A stretch of 64,000 bases of DNA from Halomonas stenophila (GTDB lineage Bacteria > Pseudomonadota > Gammaproteobacteria > Pseudomonadales > Halomonadaceae): assembly GCF_014192275.1 (NCBI RefSeq), contig NZ_JACHXR010000003.1, forward strand, positions 1-64,000. The letters are read 5' to 3'. This document shows, in pieces, positions 8,762-18,370 of this stretch (position 1 is the first letter of the stretch; each line of letters starts with the position of its first letter). A program made the translations under genes and the position numbers. Below the pieces are notes generated by a model, which had not been told where the DNA came from, did not search any database, and saw nothing but the letters and a program-made list of their open reading frames with translations.

Positions 8762-10198
8762 ATGAGCCCAAGCCCGACGAACCACCGCACCAACCAGTCC
8801 TGGGGCGGCCGCTTCAGCGAGCCCACCGATGCCTTCGTCGCCCGCTTCACCGCCTCGGTCGACTTCGACCGGCGCCTGGCCCTCCACGACATCCAGGGCT
8901 CGCGGGCCCACGCCACCATGCTGGCCCGGGTCGAGGTGCTCACCGAGGCGGAGCGCGACGCCATCCTCGAGGGCCTCGACGAGGTCCAGGCCGAGATCGA
9001 GGCCGGCACCTTCGACTGGTCGGTGGCGCTCGAGGACGTGCACATGAACATCGAGGCGCGCCTCACCGACAAGATCGGCATCACCGGCAAGAAGCTGCAT
9101 ACCGGGCGCTCGCGCAACGACCAGGTGGCTACCGACATCCGCCTCTTCCTGCGCGACGAGATCGACAGCGTGGCCGCCGAACTGACTCGGCTGCGCGAGG
9201 GGCTGATCGCGTTGGCCGACCGCGAGGCCGATACCATCATGCCCGGCTTCACCCACCTGCAGACCGCCCAGCCGGTGACCTTCGGCCATCACCTGCTGGC
9301 CTGGCAGGAGATGCTCGCCCGCGACCAGGAGCGGCTCCTCGACTGCCGCAAGCGAGTCAACGTGCTGCCGCTCGGCGCCGCCGCCCTGGCCGGCACCACC
9401 TACCCCATCGACCGCCATGTGACGGCCGAGCTGCTGGGCTTCGACCGCCCCGCGGAGAACAGCCTCGACGCCGTCAGTGACCGCGACTTCGCCATCGAGT
9501 TCACCTCCTTCGCCAGCGTGCTGCTGATGCACCTGTCGCGGATGAGCGAGGAACTGGTGCTGTGGACCAGCGCCCAGTTCGACTTCATCGACCTGCCCGA
9601 CCGCTTCTGCACCGGCTCCTCGATCATGCCGCAGAAGAAGAACCCGGACGTGCCGGAGCTGGTGCGCGGCAAGACCGGCCGGGTCTATGGCCACCTGATG
9701 GGCCTGCTGACGCTGATGAAGTCCCAACCGCTGGCCTACAACAAGGACAACCAGGAGGACAAGGAGCCGCTGTTCGATGCCCTGTCCACCGTCCAGGATT
9801 GCCTGAAGGCCTTCGCCGACATGGTGCCGGCCATCGAGGCCAAGGCCGACAACATGCGCGAGGCGGCCCGCAAGGGCTTCTCCACCGCCACCGACCTGGC
9901 CGACTACCTGGTCTGCCGCGGCGTGGCCTTCCGCGACGCCCACGAGATCGTCGGCCAGTCGGTGGCCTTCGGCATCAAGGAGGGCAAGGACCTCTCGGAG
10001 ATGAGCCTCGAGGAACTGCGCCAGTTCTCCGACGCCATCGACGAGGACGTCTTCGCCGTGCTGACCCTGGAGGGCTCGGTGGCCGCGCGCAACCATATCG
10101 GCGGCACCGCCCCGGACCAGGTGCGCGCCGCCGCCCAGCGGGCCCGCGAGGCCCTGGCGGCGCTGTCTTCCCGGGACGGCCAGGGGAGCCGGGGCTGA
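8762..10198 (+). CDS. argH: Argininosuccinate lyase
   Basis: A 478-residue cytoplasmic enzyme that splits argininosuccinate into arginine and fumarate, the last step of arginine synthesis. The fumarase/aspartase-superfamily signature [12 protein letters not shown] is near residues 285-296, with [15 protein letters not shown] near 163. I prefer the ATG at 8762, preceded by AGGA about 10 nt upstream; an in-frame ATG at 8744 is an alternative. The 262 bp to the divergent hemC hold the promoters of both operons, and TGGTACACT near 8660 resembles a -10 region on the plus strand. The stop overlaps lptM. Confidence 0.96.
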   Translation: MSPSPTNHRTNQSWGGRFSEPTDAFVARFTASVDFDRRLALHDIQGSRAHATMLARVEVLTEAERDAILEGLDEVQAEIEAGTFDWSVALEDVHMNIEARLTDKIGITGKKLHTGRSRNDQVATDIRLFLRDEIDSVAAELTRLREGLIALADREADTIMPGFTHLQTAQPVTFGHHLLAWQEMLARDQERLLDCRKRVNVLPLGAAALAGTTYPIDRHVTAELLGFDRPAENSLDAVSDRDFAIEFTSFASVLLMHLSRMSEELVLWTSAQFDFIDLPDRFCTGSSIMPQKKNPDVPELVRGKTGRVYGHLMGLLTLMKSQPLAYNKDNQEDKEPLFDALSTVQDCLKAFADMVPAIEAKADNMREAARKGFSTATDLADYLVCRGVAFRDAHEIVGQSVAFGIKEGKDLSEMSLEELRQFSDAIDEDVFAVLTLEGSVAARNHIGGTAPDQVRAAAQRAREALAALSSRDGQGSRG

Positions 10199-10413
10199 TG
10201 CGCCTCGCCGCCCTGCTCGCGCTGCTGGCGCTGCCCCTGCTGCTGGCCGGCTGCGGCCAGAAGGGGCCGCTCTACCTGCCCGGCGACACCGCGGCGGAGG
10301 AGCGCTACGGCCCCCGCGACCCCGAAACCAGCGACGACGACGCACCGGACGCCGAGGCGTCGGACGCCGCCGCCGACGACGCCACCCGCCCCGCCGACGA
10401 GGACGATACCTAG
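10198..10413 (+). CDS. lptM: LptM (YifL) small outer-membrane lipoprotein
   Basis: A 71-residue lipoprotein. The signal peptide ends in LLAGC, so Cys18 is the lipidated residue, followed by GQKGPLYLP, the hallmark of the YifL/LptM family. In E. coli LptM helps the LPS translocon LptDE to mature; the same role here is inferred. The rest is an acidic Asp/Ala tail. The start overlaps the argH stop as TGATG, and lysA begins 3 nt later, matching the lptM-lysA-dapF order common in gammaproteobacteria. Confidence 0.9.
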   Translation: MRLAALLALLALPLLLAGCGQKGPLYLPGDTAAEERYGPRDPETSDDDAPDAEASDAAADDATRPADEDDT

Positions 10414-10415
10414 GC

Positions 10416-11696
10416 ATGGATCATTTCGAGTACCGCGACGGCGTGCTGCACGCCGAAGAGCTGCCGCTTGCGCGCATCGCCGAGGAGTTCGGCACGCCCT
10501 GCTACGTCTATTCCAAGGCCACCCTGGCGCGCCACTTCCGGGCCTATACCGAGGCTCTGGGCAGCCATCCCCACCTGATCTGCTACGCGGTCAAGGCCAA
10601 CTCCAACCTGGCGGTGCTGGGCCTGCTGGCCCGCCTCGGCGCCGGCTTCGACATCGTCTCGGTGGGGGAACTCGAGCGGGTGCTGACCGCCGGCGGCGAC
10701 CCCGCCCGGGTGGTGTTCTCCGGCGTGGCCAAGCAGGAGAACGAGATGGCCCGCGCCCTCGCCGTGGGCATCAAGTGCTTCAACGTCGAGTCCCGGGCCG
10801 AGCTCGAGCGGCTCGACGCCGTGGCCCGCGGCCTGGACCGGGTCGCCCCGGTCTCGCTGCGGGTCAACCCCGACGTCGACGCCGGCACCCACCCCTACAT
10901 CTCCACCGGGCTCAAGGCCAACAAGTTCGGCATCGCGGTGGACGAGGCCCGGGAGGTCTACCGCCAGGCGGCGACCATGGACAACGTGCGAGTCGTGGGG
11001 CTCGACTGCCATATCGGCTCCCAGCTCACCGAGACCGCGCCCTTCCTCGACGCCCTCGACCGCCTGCTGGTACTGCTCGACCGGTTGCGCGAGGACGGCA
11101 TCGAGATCGAGCACCTGGACCTCGGTGGCGGCCTGGGCGTGCCCTATCACGACGAGCGCCCGCCCCAGCCCTTCGACTACGCCACCGCCCTGCTCGAGCG
11201 GCTGTCGCGCTGGCCGGGCAGCGACCGGCTGACCCTGCTCTTCGAGCCGGGACGCTCGATCGCCGCCAACGCCGGCGTTCTGCTGACCCGGGTCGAGTTC
11301 CTCAAGCCCGGCGAGACCAAGAACTTCGCCATCGTCGACGCGGCCATGAACGACCTGATCCGTCCGGCCCTCTACCAGGCCTGGCAGGCCATCCTGCCGG
11401 TGGACACCACCCAGGCGCGGGAGAGCGGCACCTATGACGTGGTCGGCCCGGTCTGCGAGACCGGCGACTTCCTGGGCCAGGACCGGGAGCTGGCCATCGC
11501 CGCCGGCGACCTGCTGGCGGTGCGTTCCGCCGGCGCCTACGGCTTCGTCATGGCCTCCAACTACAACAGCCGCCCGCGGCCACCCGAGGTCATGGTGGAC
11601 GGCGACCGCACCCACCTGGTGCGTCGCCGCGAGCGCCTGGCGGACCTCTGGGCCGGCGAGGCCACACTGCCCGACGACGGCGCGGAGACGCCCTGA
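10416..11696 (+). CDS. lysA: Diaminopimelate decarboxylase
   Basis: A 426-residue PLP enzyme that decarboxylates meso-diaminopimelate to lysine. The PLP lysine sits in [13 protein letters not shown] (Lys60), the glycine-rich phosphate loop in [10 protein letters not shown] near residue 236, and the substrate-binding Cys-Glu in [11 protein letters not shown] near 345. It fits the bacterial type III decarboxylase family. Its stop overlaps the start of dapF, so the two diaminopimelate genes are coupled. Confidence 0.96.
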   Translation: MDHFEYRDGVLHAEELPLARIAEEFGTPCYVYSKATLARHFRAYTEALGSHPHLICYAVKANSNLAVLGLLARLGAGFDIVSVGELERVLTAGGDPARVVFSGVAKQENEMARALAVGIKCFNVESRAELERLDAVARGLDRVAPVSLRVNPDVDAGTHPYISTGLKANKFGIAVDEAREVYRQAATMDNVRVVGLDCHIGSQLTETAPFLDALDRLLVLLDRLREDGIEIEHLDLGGGLGVPYHDERPPQPFDYATALLERLSRWPGSDRLTLLFEPGRSIAANAGVLLTRVEFLKPGETKNFAIVDAAMNDLIRPALYQAWQAILPVDTTQARESGTYDVVGPVCETGDFLGQDRELAIAAGDLLAVRSAGAYGFVMASNYNSRPRPPEVMVDGDRTHLVRRRERLADLWAGEATLPDDGAETP

Positions 11697-12529
11697 TGCT
11701 GCTGCAGTTCACCAAGATGCACGGGCTCGGCAACGACTTCATGGTGGTCGACCTGATCACCCAGCGGGCGCGGCTGCGCGACGAGCAGATCCGTGCCCTG
11801 GCCGACCGGCGCTTCGGCATCGGCTTCGACCAGCTGCTGGTGGTCGAGCCGCCCCGGGACCCGGACATGGACTTTCGCTACCGCATCTACAACGCCGACG
11901 GCAGCGAAGTGGAGAACTGCGGCAACGGGGCACGCTGCTTCGCCCGCTTCGTGCGCGACCAGCGGCTGACCCACAAGCGCGAGATCCACGTCGAGACCGC
12001 CGGCGGCCCGCTCACCCTGGTGGTGGGCGACGACGACCGCGTCAACGTGGACATGGGGCCGCCGCGCTTCGCCCCGGAGGCGCTGCCCTTCGCGGCCGAC
12101 GAGGACCGGGCCCTGCACGCCCTGGACGTCGAGGGCCGGCGCCTCGAGGTCGGCGTGGTGTCCCTGGGCAACCCCCACGCGGTGCTGCGGGTGGACGACG
12201 TGGACACCGCCCCGGTGGCCACCCTGGGACCGGCCATCGAGGCCCACCCGCGCTTCCCGCGGCGGGTCAACGCCGGCTTCATGCAGGTGGTCTCGCCCCA
12301 CGAGATCCGCCTGCGCGTGTACGAGCGGGGCAGCGGCGAGACCCTGGCCTGCGGCACCGGCGCCTGCGCCGCGGTGGCCACCGGCATCCGCCTGGGCTGG
12401 CTCGAGAGCCCGGTCACCGTGCACCTGCCCGGTGGCGACCTGGAGATCACCTGGCCCGGCGGTGACGCCAGCCTGATCATGACCGGCCCCGCCGAGCGAG
12501 TCTTCGAGGGCCGCGTGCCCCTGAACTGA
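11696..12529 (+). CDS. dapF: Diaminopimelate epimerase
   Basis: A 277-residue cofactor-independent racemase that converts LL- to meso-diaminopimelate for lysine and peptidoglycan. Both catalytic cysteines are present: Cys75 in ENCGNGARC and Cys219 in LACGTGACA. The N-terminal [11 protein letters not shown] is the family signature. ATG overlaps the lysA stop. DUF484 follows after 22 bp with its own GAGGAG site. Confidence 0.97.
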   Translation: MLLQFTKMHGLGNDFMVVDLITQRARLRDEQIRALADRRFGIGFDQLLVVEPPRDPDMDFRYRIYNADGSEVENCGNGARCFARFVRDQRLTHKREIHVETAGGPLTLVVGDDDRVNVDMGPPRFAPEALPFAADEDRALHALDVEGRRLEVGVVSLGNPHAVLRVDDVDTAPVATLGPAIEAHPRFPRRVNAGFMQVVSPHEIRLRVYERGSGETLACGTGACAAVATGIRLGWLESPVTVHLPGGDLEITWPGGDASLIMTGPAERVFEGRVPLN

Positions 12530-12551
12530 GCGTCGAACCGAGGAGAAGCGC

Positions 12552-13271
12552 ATGACCCGAGCCGCCCCCGAGCCACTCAAGACCCTGGACCCGGACGTCG
12601 TGGCCCAGTGGCTCGCCCGTCACCCCGACTTCTTCGTCGGCCGTGAGGGCCTGCTCCAGCAGCTCAAGGTGCCCCACCCCGAGGCCCGCGGCGCCACCTC
12701 GCTGCTGGAACGCCTGGTGGCGGACCTGCGCACCCGCGCCGAGCAGGCCGAGTGGCGCCTGGAGCAGCTGCTGGAATCGGCCCGCCACAACGAGGCCCAG
12801 TACCGCCGGACCCGGGAGCTGGTGCTGGCCCTGCTGGAGGCCGAAGACGGCGACGCCCTGGGCCAGGCGCTGGCCACCCAGTTCAGTGAGCGCTTCCAGA
12901 CCCCGGCGCTGGCCCTGTGGTGCCCGGCCAGCCTCACCGACCGGGAGGCGCAGCCGCCCCAGGCCCCCCGCCAGGTGCTCGACGACCACGTGGCCCAGCG
13001 CCTGGCCGCCCTGCTGGACGGCCGGGCGAGTCGCTGCACCCGGCTGACGCCCACCGACTGGAAGCGCCTGTTGCCCCACGCCAAGGCACCGGACAAGGCC
13101 GGCTCCTGTGCGCTGGCCCGGCTGACCCTGGGCGAGCCGCTCGGCTACCTGGTGCTGGCGAGCCCCGACCCCGACCACTTCCGCGCCAGCATGGACACCC
13201 TGTTCACCGAGTACGTCGGCGACGTGGTGGCCCGCCTGCTGGTGCGCCTGGCGCCGCCCCGCCATGGCTGA
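12552..13271 (+). CDS. DUF484 family protein
   Basis: A 239-residue cytoplasmic protein of the DUF484 family, which has a GAF-like fold; its biochemical role is not established. An N-terminal helix (VAQWLARHPDFF near residue 17) and a coiled-coil stretch (about 45-90) precede a mixed GAF-like domain. It is nearly always encoded just before xerC in gammaproteobacteria, as here, where the last 8 bp overlap xerC. A link to recombination is suggested by context only. Confidence 0.88.
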   Translation: MTRAAPEPLKTLDPDVVAQWLARHPDFFVGREGLLQQLKVPHPEARGATSLLERLVADLRTRAEQAEWRLEQLLESARHNEAQYRRTRELVLALLEAEDGDALGQALATQFSERFQTPALALWCPASLTDREAQPPQAPRQVLDDHVAQRLAALLDGRASRCTRLTPTDWKRLLPHAKAPDKAGSCALARLTLGEPLGYLVLASPDPDHFRASMDTLFTEYVGDVVARLLVRLAPPRHG

Positions 13272-14178
13272 GCCGACCCGGCTCGGCGACCAGCTGGCCG
13301 CCTACCTGGCGGCCCTGGCCCGCACCGCCAGCCCGGCCACGGTGGCGGCCTATCGCCGCGACCTGGCCGCGCTGGGCGACTTCCTGGCCGACCAGGGGGT
13401 GGACGACGGCGCCGCCCTGGACGCCGCCCTGCTGCGTCGCTTCCTCGGCGGCGAACGGGCCCGGGGCCTGGCACCCCGCAGCCTGGCCCGGCGCCGGGCG
13501 GCCATCTCCGGCTTCGCCGACCACCTGCGCGCCGCCGGCGTGCTGGACCACAACCCGGCCAGCCTGGTGCGCACGCCGCGCCTGCCCAAGGACCTGCCGC
13601 GACCGGTGGACGTCGACGCCCTGGCGCGCTTCCTCGACACGCCCCACGACGGCTCGCCGCTGGCCTGCCGCGACCAGGCCATGCTGGAGCTGTTCTATTC
13701 CAGCGGCCTGCGTCTCGCGGAGCTCGCCGCCCTGGCCCTCGCCGACCTGCAGCCCCAACGGGTGCGGGTGCTGGGCAAGGGCGGCAAGCCACGCCAGGTG
13801 CCGGTGGGCCGGCGCGCCCGGGCGGCGCTGGAGACCTGGCTCGGCGTCCGCGGCGCCCTGGCCGCTGACGGCGAGACGGCACTGTTCGTGGGGGTACGCG
13901 GCGCCCGGCTCGGCCACCGGGCCATCCAGCAGCGCCTGGCGGCCCTGGCCCGGCAACGCGGCCTGGCCGAGCACCTGCATCCCCATCGGCTGCGCCACTC
14001 CTTCGCCAGCCACCTGCTGGAGTCCAGCCAGGACCTGCGGGCGGTCCAGGAGCTGCTCGGCCATGCCAACCTGGCCACCACCCAGGTCTACACCCGGCTC
14101 GACTGGCAGCACCTGGCGGCCAGCTACGACGCCGCCCACCCCCGCGCCCGACGCCGCCGCTCCGACGACAGTGACTGA
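13264..14178 (+). CDS. xerC: Tyrosine recombinase XerC
   Basis: A 304-residue site-specific recombinase that acts with XerD at dif to resolve chromosome dimers. The N-terminal SAM-like DNA-binding domain spans about residues 1-100. The catalytic set is visible: Arg in SSGLRLAELAAL (about 145), Lys in LGKGGKPRQVPVG, HPHRLRHSFASHLLE (His-x-x-Arg), the His of LLGHANL and the nucleophilic Tyr in TTQVYTRLDWQ (about 279). Its place after dapF and DUF484 favours XerC over XerD or a mobile integrase. Confidence 0.96.
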   Translation: MAEPTRLGDQLAAYLAALARTASPATVAAYRRDLAALGDFLADQGVDDGAALDAALLRRFLGGERARGLAPRSLARRRAAISGFADHLRAAGVLDHNPASLVRTPRLPKDLPRPVDVDALARFLDTPHDGSPLACRDQAMLELFYSSGLRLAELAALALADLQPQRVRVLGKGGKPRQVPVGRRARAALETWLGVRGALAADGETALFVGVRGARLGHRAIQQRLAALARQRGLAEHLHPHRLRHSFASHLLESSQDLRAVQELLGHANLATTQVYTRLDWQHLAASYDAAHPRARRRRSDDSD

Positions 14179-14182
14179 TCCC

Positions 14183-14932
14183 ATGACCCGACTGCGCCTC
14201 CAGGCCCTGACCTTCGACCTCGACGACACCCTCTGGGACAACCGCGAGGTGATGACCCGTACCGAGCAGGGCCACTACGCCTGGCTCGATGACGCCCTGG
14301 CCGAATGGCTCGCCGCGCGAGGCGAGCAGCACCTGGGGCGCTTCGCCGAGTGGGTGCCGATCACGGCCTACCAGCGGCGCCGGCAGGAACTCGCCGAGCG
14401 CCACCCGCTGCGCCGCGGCGACTTCACCTGGATCCGCGAGCATGCCCTGGCCTCGCTGCTGAGGGAGTTCGGCCTGCCCCATGAGGCGGCCTGGCACTGG
14501 GCGACGCGCGCCATGGAGCGCTTCCATGAGCTGCGCGTGCGGGTCTCGCCCTACCCGGAGGTGGAACCGCTGCTCAGCGAGCTAGGGACGCACTACCGGC
14601 TGGGCTCCATCACCAACGGCAACCTGGCCTTCGACCGCCTGCCCCTGCGCCGCCACTTCGCGGTGGCCATCGCCGCCGGGGAGATGCATGCGCCCAAGCC
14701 CGACCCCCGCCCCTTCCTGATGGCCCTGGCCAAGCTCGGCGCGTCGCCCGCCCGGGCGATGCATATCGGCGATTCCTGGAAGGAAGACGTCCTGCCGGCG
14801 ATCCGACTGGGAATGCAAGCGGCCTGGATCGCCGGCGACACGCCCCACGGCGCACCACTGCCCGAGGGCGTCCATCGCCTGGAACATATCCGCGAGCTGC
14901 CGGCGCTGCTGGAGAGATTGGGGCAGGAGTAA
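14183..14932 (+). CDS. HAD-superfamily phosphatase, YigB-like
   Basis: A 249-residue cytoplasmic haloacid-dehalogenase hydrolase. Motif I is FDLDDTLWDN near residue 9, motif II is the SITNGN region and the acidic motif is HIGDSWKEDVL. E. coli YigB, encoded after xerC as here, dephosphorylates FMN in riboflavin metabolism; the same substrate is inferred from position and general similarity. It starts 4 bp after xerC and ends the transcription unit. Confidence 0.85.
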   Translation: MTRLRLQALTFDLDDTLWDNREVMTRTEQGHYAWLDDALAEWLAARGEQHLGRFAEWVPITAYQRRRQELAERHPLRRGDFTWIREHALASLLREFGLPHEAAWHWATRAMERFHELRVRVSPYPEVEPLLSELGTHYRLGSITNGNLAFDRLPLRRHFAVAIAAGEMHAPKPDPRPFLMALAKLGASPARAMHIGDSWKEDVLPAIRLGMQAAWIAGDTPHGAPLPEGVHRLEHIRELPALLERLGQE

Positions 14933-14959
14933 TCCATCACGGCATGGCAGCCGTCTAAT

Positions 14960-15160
14960 GGAGTGACTCAGCAAGGGAGAGTGGATGCCCGGGGACAAGC
15001 CTTCGCGAGGGCGCTGTAAACCCATCCCTGGGCGCTCTCGCGCCCTGCTCCGCTCGCAGGGCCGGTGCTGGCCATCCATGGCCAGCCCGTTCGGAGCGGT
15101 GCTCCTCACCCATGGCGTAGGACCCTCGCTGCGCCTTGCCTCCGGGCCCGACGCTGGGAG
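14960..15160. repeat. Probable dispersed Halomonas-type intergenic repeat
   Basis: The 245 bp between the HAD gene and engB contain no credible gene but several short dyads, including the perfect 9-bp inverted repeat GCTGGCCAT/ATGGCCAGC at 15067-15086. The phrases GCTGTAAACCCATCCCTGG and GCCATCCATGGC look like the intergenic repeats I associate with Halomonas genomes. That is from memory, and only one copy is present here, so repetition cannot be shown from this window. Confidence 0.45.
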
Positions 15161-15177
15161 GAAAGTCCCGAGCGGAT

Positions 15178-15792
15178 TCAGTCAGCGCTGGAGAGCAGCC
15201 AGTCGTCCAGGCGCTGATGCACCTCCTCGAGGCCCTGCTTCTTGAGCGCCGAGAACAGCTGGACGCTCACCAGGTCCTCCCACTCGCGCAGCCGCGAGCG
15301 CACCTGCTGCAGGGCATTCTTCGCGGCGCCGGCCTTCAGCTTGTCTGCCTTGGTCAGCAGGATGTGCACCGGCATGTCCTGGTCGTCGGCCCAGCCCAGC
15401 ATCGTCTGGTCGAACTCGGAGAGCGGGTGGCGCACGTCCATCACCAGCACCAGGCCACGCAGGGAGGCGCGTCGCCGCAGGTAGTCCGCCAGGTGGCGCT
15501 GCCACTCGAGCTTGACCTGCTCGGGCACCTTGGCGTAACCATAGCCCGGCAGGTCGACCAGTCGGTGGTCGGTGTCCTCGCCCAGGACGAAGAAGTTGAT
15601 CAGCTGGGTACGGCCGGGGGTCTTGGAGGTCCGGGCCAGCGCCTTCTGGCGCGTCAGGGCGTTGATGGCGCTGGACTTGCCGGCGTTGGAACGCCCGGCG
15701 AAGGCCACTTCGGCGCCGCCATCCGACGGGCATTTCGCCAGGGTCGGCGCACTGATGAGGAAGCGGGCGGCCTGGTAGTTGAGTCGCGACAT
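15178..15792 (-). CDS. engB: Ribosome-biogenesis GTPase EngB (YihA/YsxC)
   Basis: A 204-residue essential GTPase that helps assemble the large ribosomal subunit. The G motifs are GRSNAGKSS (G1, about residue 34), DLPGYG (G3, about 79) and TKAD (G4, about 147). Length and motif spacing match the YihA branch. It is transcribed away from the cytochrome c4 gene; the 243 bp between carry promoter-like sequence. Confidence 0.95.
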   Translation of the reverse strand: MSRLNYQAARFLISAPTLAKCPSDGGAEVAFAGRSNAGKSSAINALTRQKALARTSKTPGRTQLINFFVLGEDTDHRLVDLPGYGYAKVPEQVKLEWQRHLADYLRRRASLRGLVLVMDVRHPLSEFDQTMLGWADDQDMPVHILLTKADKLKAGAAKNALQQVRSRLREWEDLVSVQLFSALKKQGLEEVHQRLDDWLLSSAD

Positions 15793-15858
15793 GGCGGGGG
15801 TTTCCTGACGTTGATCAAGGGTGCCGCGGCTTGCATTCCCGCAGCACGGGTGTTCCGT

Positions 15859-15864
15859 TATAAT
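15859..15864 (+). promoter_or_regulatory. Consensus -10 hexamer upstream of cytochrome c4 gene
   Basis: A perfect TATAAT lies 172 bp upstream of the cytochrome c4 ATG in the divergent gap from engB. The -35 at 17-bp spacing (TTCCCG) is poor, so an activator may be needed. The rest of the gap shows no gene. Confidence 0.45.
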
Positions 15865-16035
15865 GCAGTGACTTTTGTCTGCGACCCGGGGCGCGCAAGT
15901 ATACCACCGTGCTCCCGCCGGCAGCGACCGATCCGGGTGCGTCGACGGCTTCCGGCAGCAAGGCTCGCCCGGCGTCTCTCGGGCGGCACCCGGGCTACGT
16001 ACCGGTCAACAACATAACGGCATAGTGGATCAGCG

Positions 16036-16656
16036 ATGAGAAAGCTACTGGCAAGCCTGGCAATCACCATGAGCGCCGTCGGCGCCGCCCACGCGGACCT
16101 CCAGTCGGAGGCGGATGCCGCCGCCGGCCGCGAGAAGGCACAGCCCTGCGCCGCCTGTCACGGCCAGGAAGGCATCAGCCCGTCCGGCGCCTTCCCCAAC
16201 CTGGCCGGCCAGCAAGCCTCCTATCTCGCCAAGCAGATCATGGATATCCGCGACGGCAACCGCAACGTGCCGCAGATGGCCGGTCAAGTGGACAACTTCT
16301 CCGACCAGGACGCCTGGGACGTGGCCACCTACTTCGCCGAGAAGGAGCCGGCCCTCGGCCAGGCGGACCCGGAGCCGGCCCTGGTCGAGCACGGCCGCGA
16401 GCTGTACCGGGCCGGCGACCTGGCCAAGGGCCTGCCGGCCTGTTCCGCCTGCCACAGCCCGACCGGCCAGGGCATCGGCACCGCCGTGTATCCGGCACTG
16501 TCCGGCCAGAAGAGCGAATACGTGGTCGCGACCCTGCAGGCCTTCGCCGCCGGCGAGCGGACCAACGACCCCAACGCCATCATGCGCGACATCGCCACCA
16601 AGATGAGCGACCGTGACATGGAGGCCGTGGCCAACTACGTGCTCGGCCTGCACTGA
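16036..16656 (+). CDS. Dihaem cytochrome c4
   Basis: A 206-residue periplasmic c-type cytochrome. A signal peptide ends near AHA at residues 18-20. Two haem-binding motifs, CAACH (38-42) and CSACH (136-140), sit in two similar halves, each followed by a distal Met as haem ligand. Cytochrome c4 passes electrons to terminal oxidases such as cbb3. The neighbouring dsbA, which affects cysteine oxidation before haem attachment, is a common arrangement in pseudomonad-like genomes. Confidence 0.92.
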   Translation: MRKLLASLAITMSAVGAAHADLQSEADAAAGREKAQPCAACHGQEGISPSGAFPNLAGQQASYLAKQIMDIRDGNRNVPQMAGQVDNFSDQDAWDVATYFAEKEPALGQADPEPALVEHGRELYRAGDLAKGLPACSACHSPTGQGIGTAVYPALSGQKSEYVVATLQAFAAGERTNDPNAIMRDIATKMSDRDMEAVANYVLGLH

Positions 16657-16682
16657 GCGCCTCCCGGCCACCGGCATGCGAA

Positions 16683-16705
16683 GAGGGCGGCCCTGGGCCG
16701 CCCTC
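16683..16705 (+). terminator. GC hairpin after cytochrome c4
   Basis: GAGGGCGGCC, a 3-nt loop and GGCCGCCCTC form a 10-bp stem starting 27 nt after the stop. No T run follows, so termination is likely incomplete; dsbA begins 102 nt downstream. Confidence 0.5.
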
Positions 16706-16806
16706 GGCGTCTCCGGGAACCCGAACGCCCGGCCACACTCCAACTCGGCGGTGCCGTGCCGATGGCGCCCCACCTGGATCATGACTCACTCAAGGAGAGC
16801 CCCTTC

Positions 16807-17439
16807 ATGTTCAAGTCCCTGATCGTCGCCCTGGCAGGCCTGGGCCTGTCCACGCTCGCCTCCGCCGCCAACCTGGTGGAGGGCGAGCACTACACCGTCC
16901 TCGACGAGCCGGTGAAGACCCAGGTCGAGGAGGGCAAGATCGAGGTCACCGAGGCCTTCTGGTACGGCTGCCCGCACTGCTACAACCTGGAGGAGCCGCT
17001 CAACGCCTGGGTCGCGGAGCTGCCCGAGGACGTGGTCTTCCAGCGCATGCCGGCCACCATGGGCGGCGCCTGGAACCAGCACGCCACCGCCTTCTACGCC
17101 GCCAAGCAGCTGGGCATCCAGGAGGACCTGCACGACGACTTCTTCGACGCCTATCATGAGCAGGGCCAGCGCCTGACCGAGGTCGAGGACATCGCGGCCT
17201 TCTTCAGCGACTACGGTGTCAGCGAGGAGGAGGCCAGCGAGGCACTGACCTCCTTCGGCGTCAAGTCCCAGGTCAACCAGGCCCATGCTCGCATGCGCAA
17301 CATGCAGTTGATGGGGGTACCGGCGCTGATCGTCGATGGCCGCTACGTGGTGACCCCGAGCACCGCCGGCAGCCTCGACAACATGCCGCAGGTCGCCGGC
17401 GCCCTGGTGGACAAGGTGCGCGAGGAACGGAAGGACTGA
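16807..17439 (+). CDS. dsbA: Thiol:disulfide interchange protein DsbA
   Basis: A 210-residue periplasmic oxidant that forms disulfide bonds in exported proteins. A signal peptide covers about residues 1-19 (ending ASA). The active site is CPHC at 55-58, exactly the DsbA form, with the cis-proline loop in MGVPALIVDGRY near 168. I chose the ATG at 16807, which AAGGAG precedes; the ATG at 16756 would add residues ahead of the signal peptide. The next gene starts 1 nt after the stop. Confidence 0.95.
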   Translation: MFKSLIVALAGLGLSTLASAANLVEGEHYTVLDEPVKTQVEEGKIEVTEAFWYGCPHCYNLEEPLNAWVAELPEDVVFQRMPATMGGAWNQHATAFYAAKQLGIQEDLHDDFFDAYHEQGQRLTEVEDIAAFFSDYGVSEEEASEALTSFGVKSQVNQAHARMRNMQLMGVPALIVDGRYVVTPSTAGSLDNMPQVAGALVDKVREERKD

Positions 17440-17440
17440 G

Positions 17441-18250
17441 ATGACTTCGTCGCTGGCCGATGTCAGGTGGCCGCACCGCGAGCGCGACCACCTGAAACTG
17501 CTGACCTTCAACCTGCAGGTAGGCATCCAGACATCGGCCTACCACCACTACCTGACCCGCAGCTGGCAGCACCTGCTGCCCCACCCGCGACGCCTCAAGC
17601 GCCTCGACATGATGAGCGAGGTGCTGGGGCGCTTCGATATCGTCGGCCTCCAGGAGGTCGACGGCGGCAGTTTCCGCTCCGGCCGGGTCAACCAGGTGGA
17701 GTACCTGGCGACTCGTGCCGGCTTTCCGCACCACTACCAGCAGCTCAACCGCAACCTGGGCCACCTCGCCCAGCACAGCAACGGGCTGCTGTCACGCCTG
17801 CCGCCCGCGCGGGTCGAGGAGCACAGCCTGCCCGGCACCCTGCCCGGCCGCGGCGCCATCCACGCTCGCTTCGGCGAGGGGCCCGACGCCCTGCACCTGT
17901 TCGTCGCCCACCTGGCGCTGAGCCATCGTGGCCGGGTGCGCCAGCTCGACTACCTCAGCGAGATCATTACCCCGCTGCGCCATGTGGTGGTGATGGGCGA
18001 CCTCAACTGCACCCCGGACCAGCTCCACGCCCACTCGCGATTCCGCGACTCGCTGCCGCTGCACCCGGTGCGCCCGCCGCTCAGCTACCCGTCCTGGCAA
18101 CCCCGCCGGGCCCTGGACCATATCCTGCTCTCGGACTCCCTGGAGGCCCACCGGGTCCAGGTGCTGGAACACCTCTTCTCCGACCACCTGCCCGTGGCCA
18201 TCGACGTCAGCCTGCCCGAGGCCTGCCACGCCACCCTGGCCAAGGGGTAA
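17441..18250 (+). CDS. Endonuclease/exonuclease/phosphatase (EEP) family protein
   Basis: A 269-residue protein of the EEP fold shared by exonuclease III, DNase I and sphingomyelinases. The metal and catalytic motifs are VGLQEVDGG near residue 68, VMGDLNCTPD near 184 and SDHLPVAIDV near 247. I see no signal peptide. The substrate (nucleic acid or phosphoester) cannot be told from sequence. It follows dsbA by 1 bp, so the two are likely co-transcribed, a neighbourhood also known in pseudomonads. Confidence 0.8.
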   Translation: MTSSLADVRWPHRERDHLKLLTFNLQVGIQTSAYHHYLTRSWQHLLPHPRRLKRLDMMSEVLGRFDIVGLQEVDGGSFRSGRVNQVEYLATRAGFPHHYQQLNRNLGHLAQHSNGLLSRLPPARVEEHSLPGTLPGRGAIHARFGEGPDALHLFVAHLALSHRGRVRQLDYLSEIITPLRHVVVMGDLNCTPDQLHAHSRFRDSLPLHPVRPPLSYPSWQPRRALDHILLSDSLEAHRVQVLEHLFSDHLPVAIDVSLPEACHATLAKG

Positions 18251-18296
18251 GACCATTGTCGGCCCCATCGTTGTAACAGACGCTGAACGATTCCCG

Positions 18297-18302
18297 TATA
18301 GT
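18297..18302 (+). promoter_or_regulatory. Possible -10 hexamer of the TRAP operon
   Basis: TATAGT stands 69 bp before the small-permease ATG in the 120-bp gap after the EEP gene. A TTGTAA lies upstream, but at a spacing of about 20 bp, longer than optimal. Weak evidence. Confidence 0.3.
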
Positions 18303-18370
18303 CTGGGAGACCGCGCCGCGGACGCGTGGCGCCAACGTCTTGACGTCAAAGCAACCCCGAGCAATTCTCC

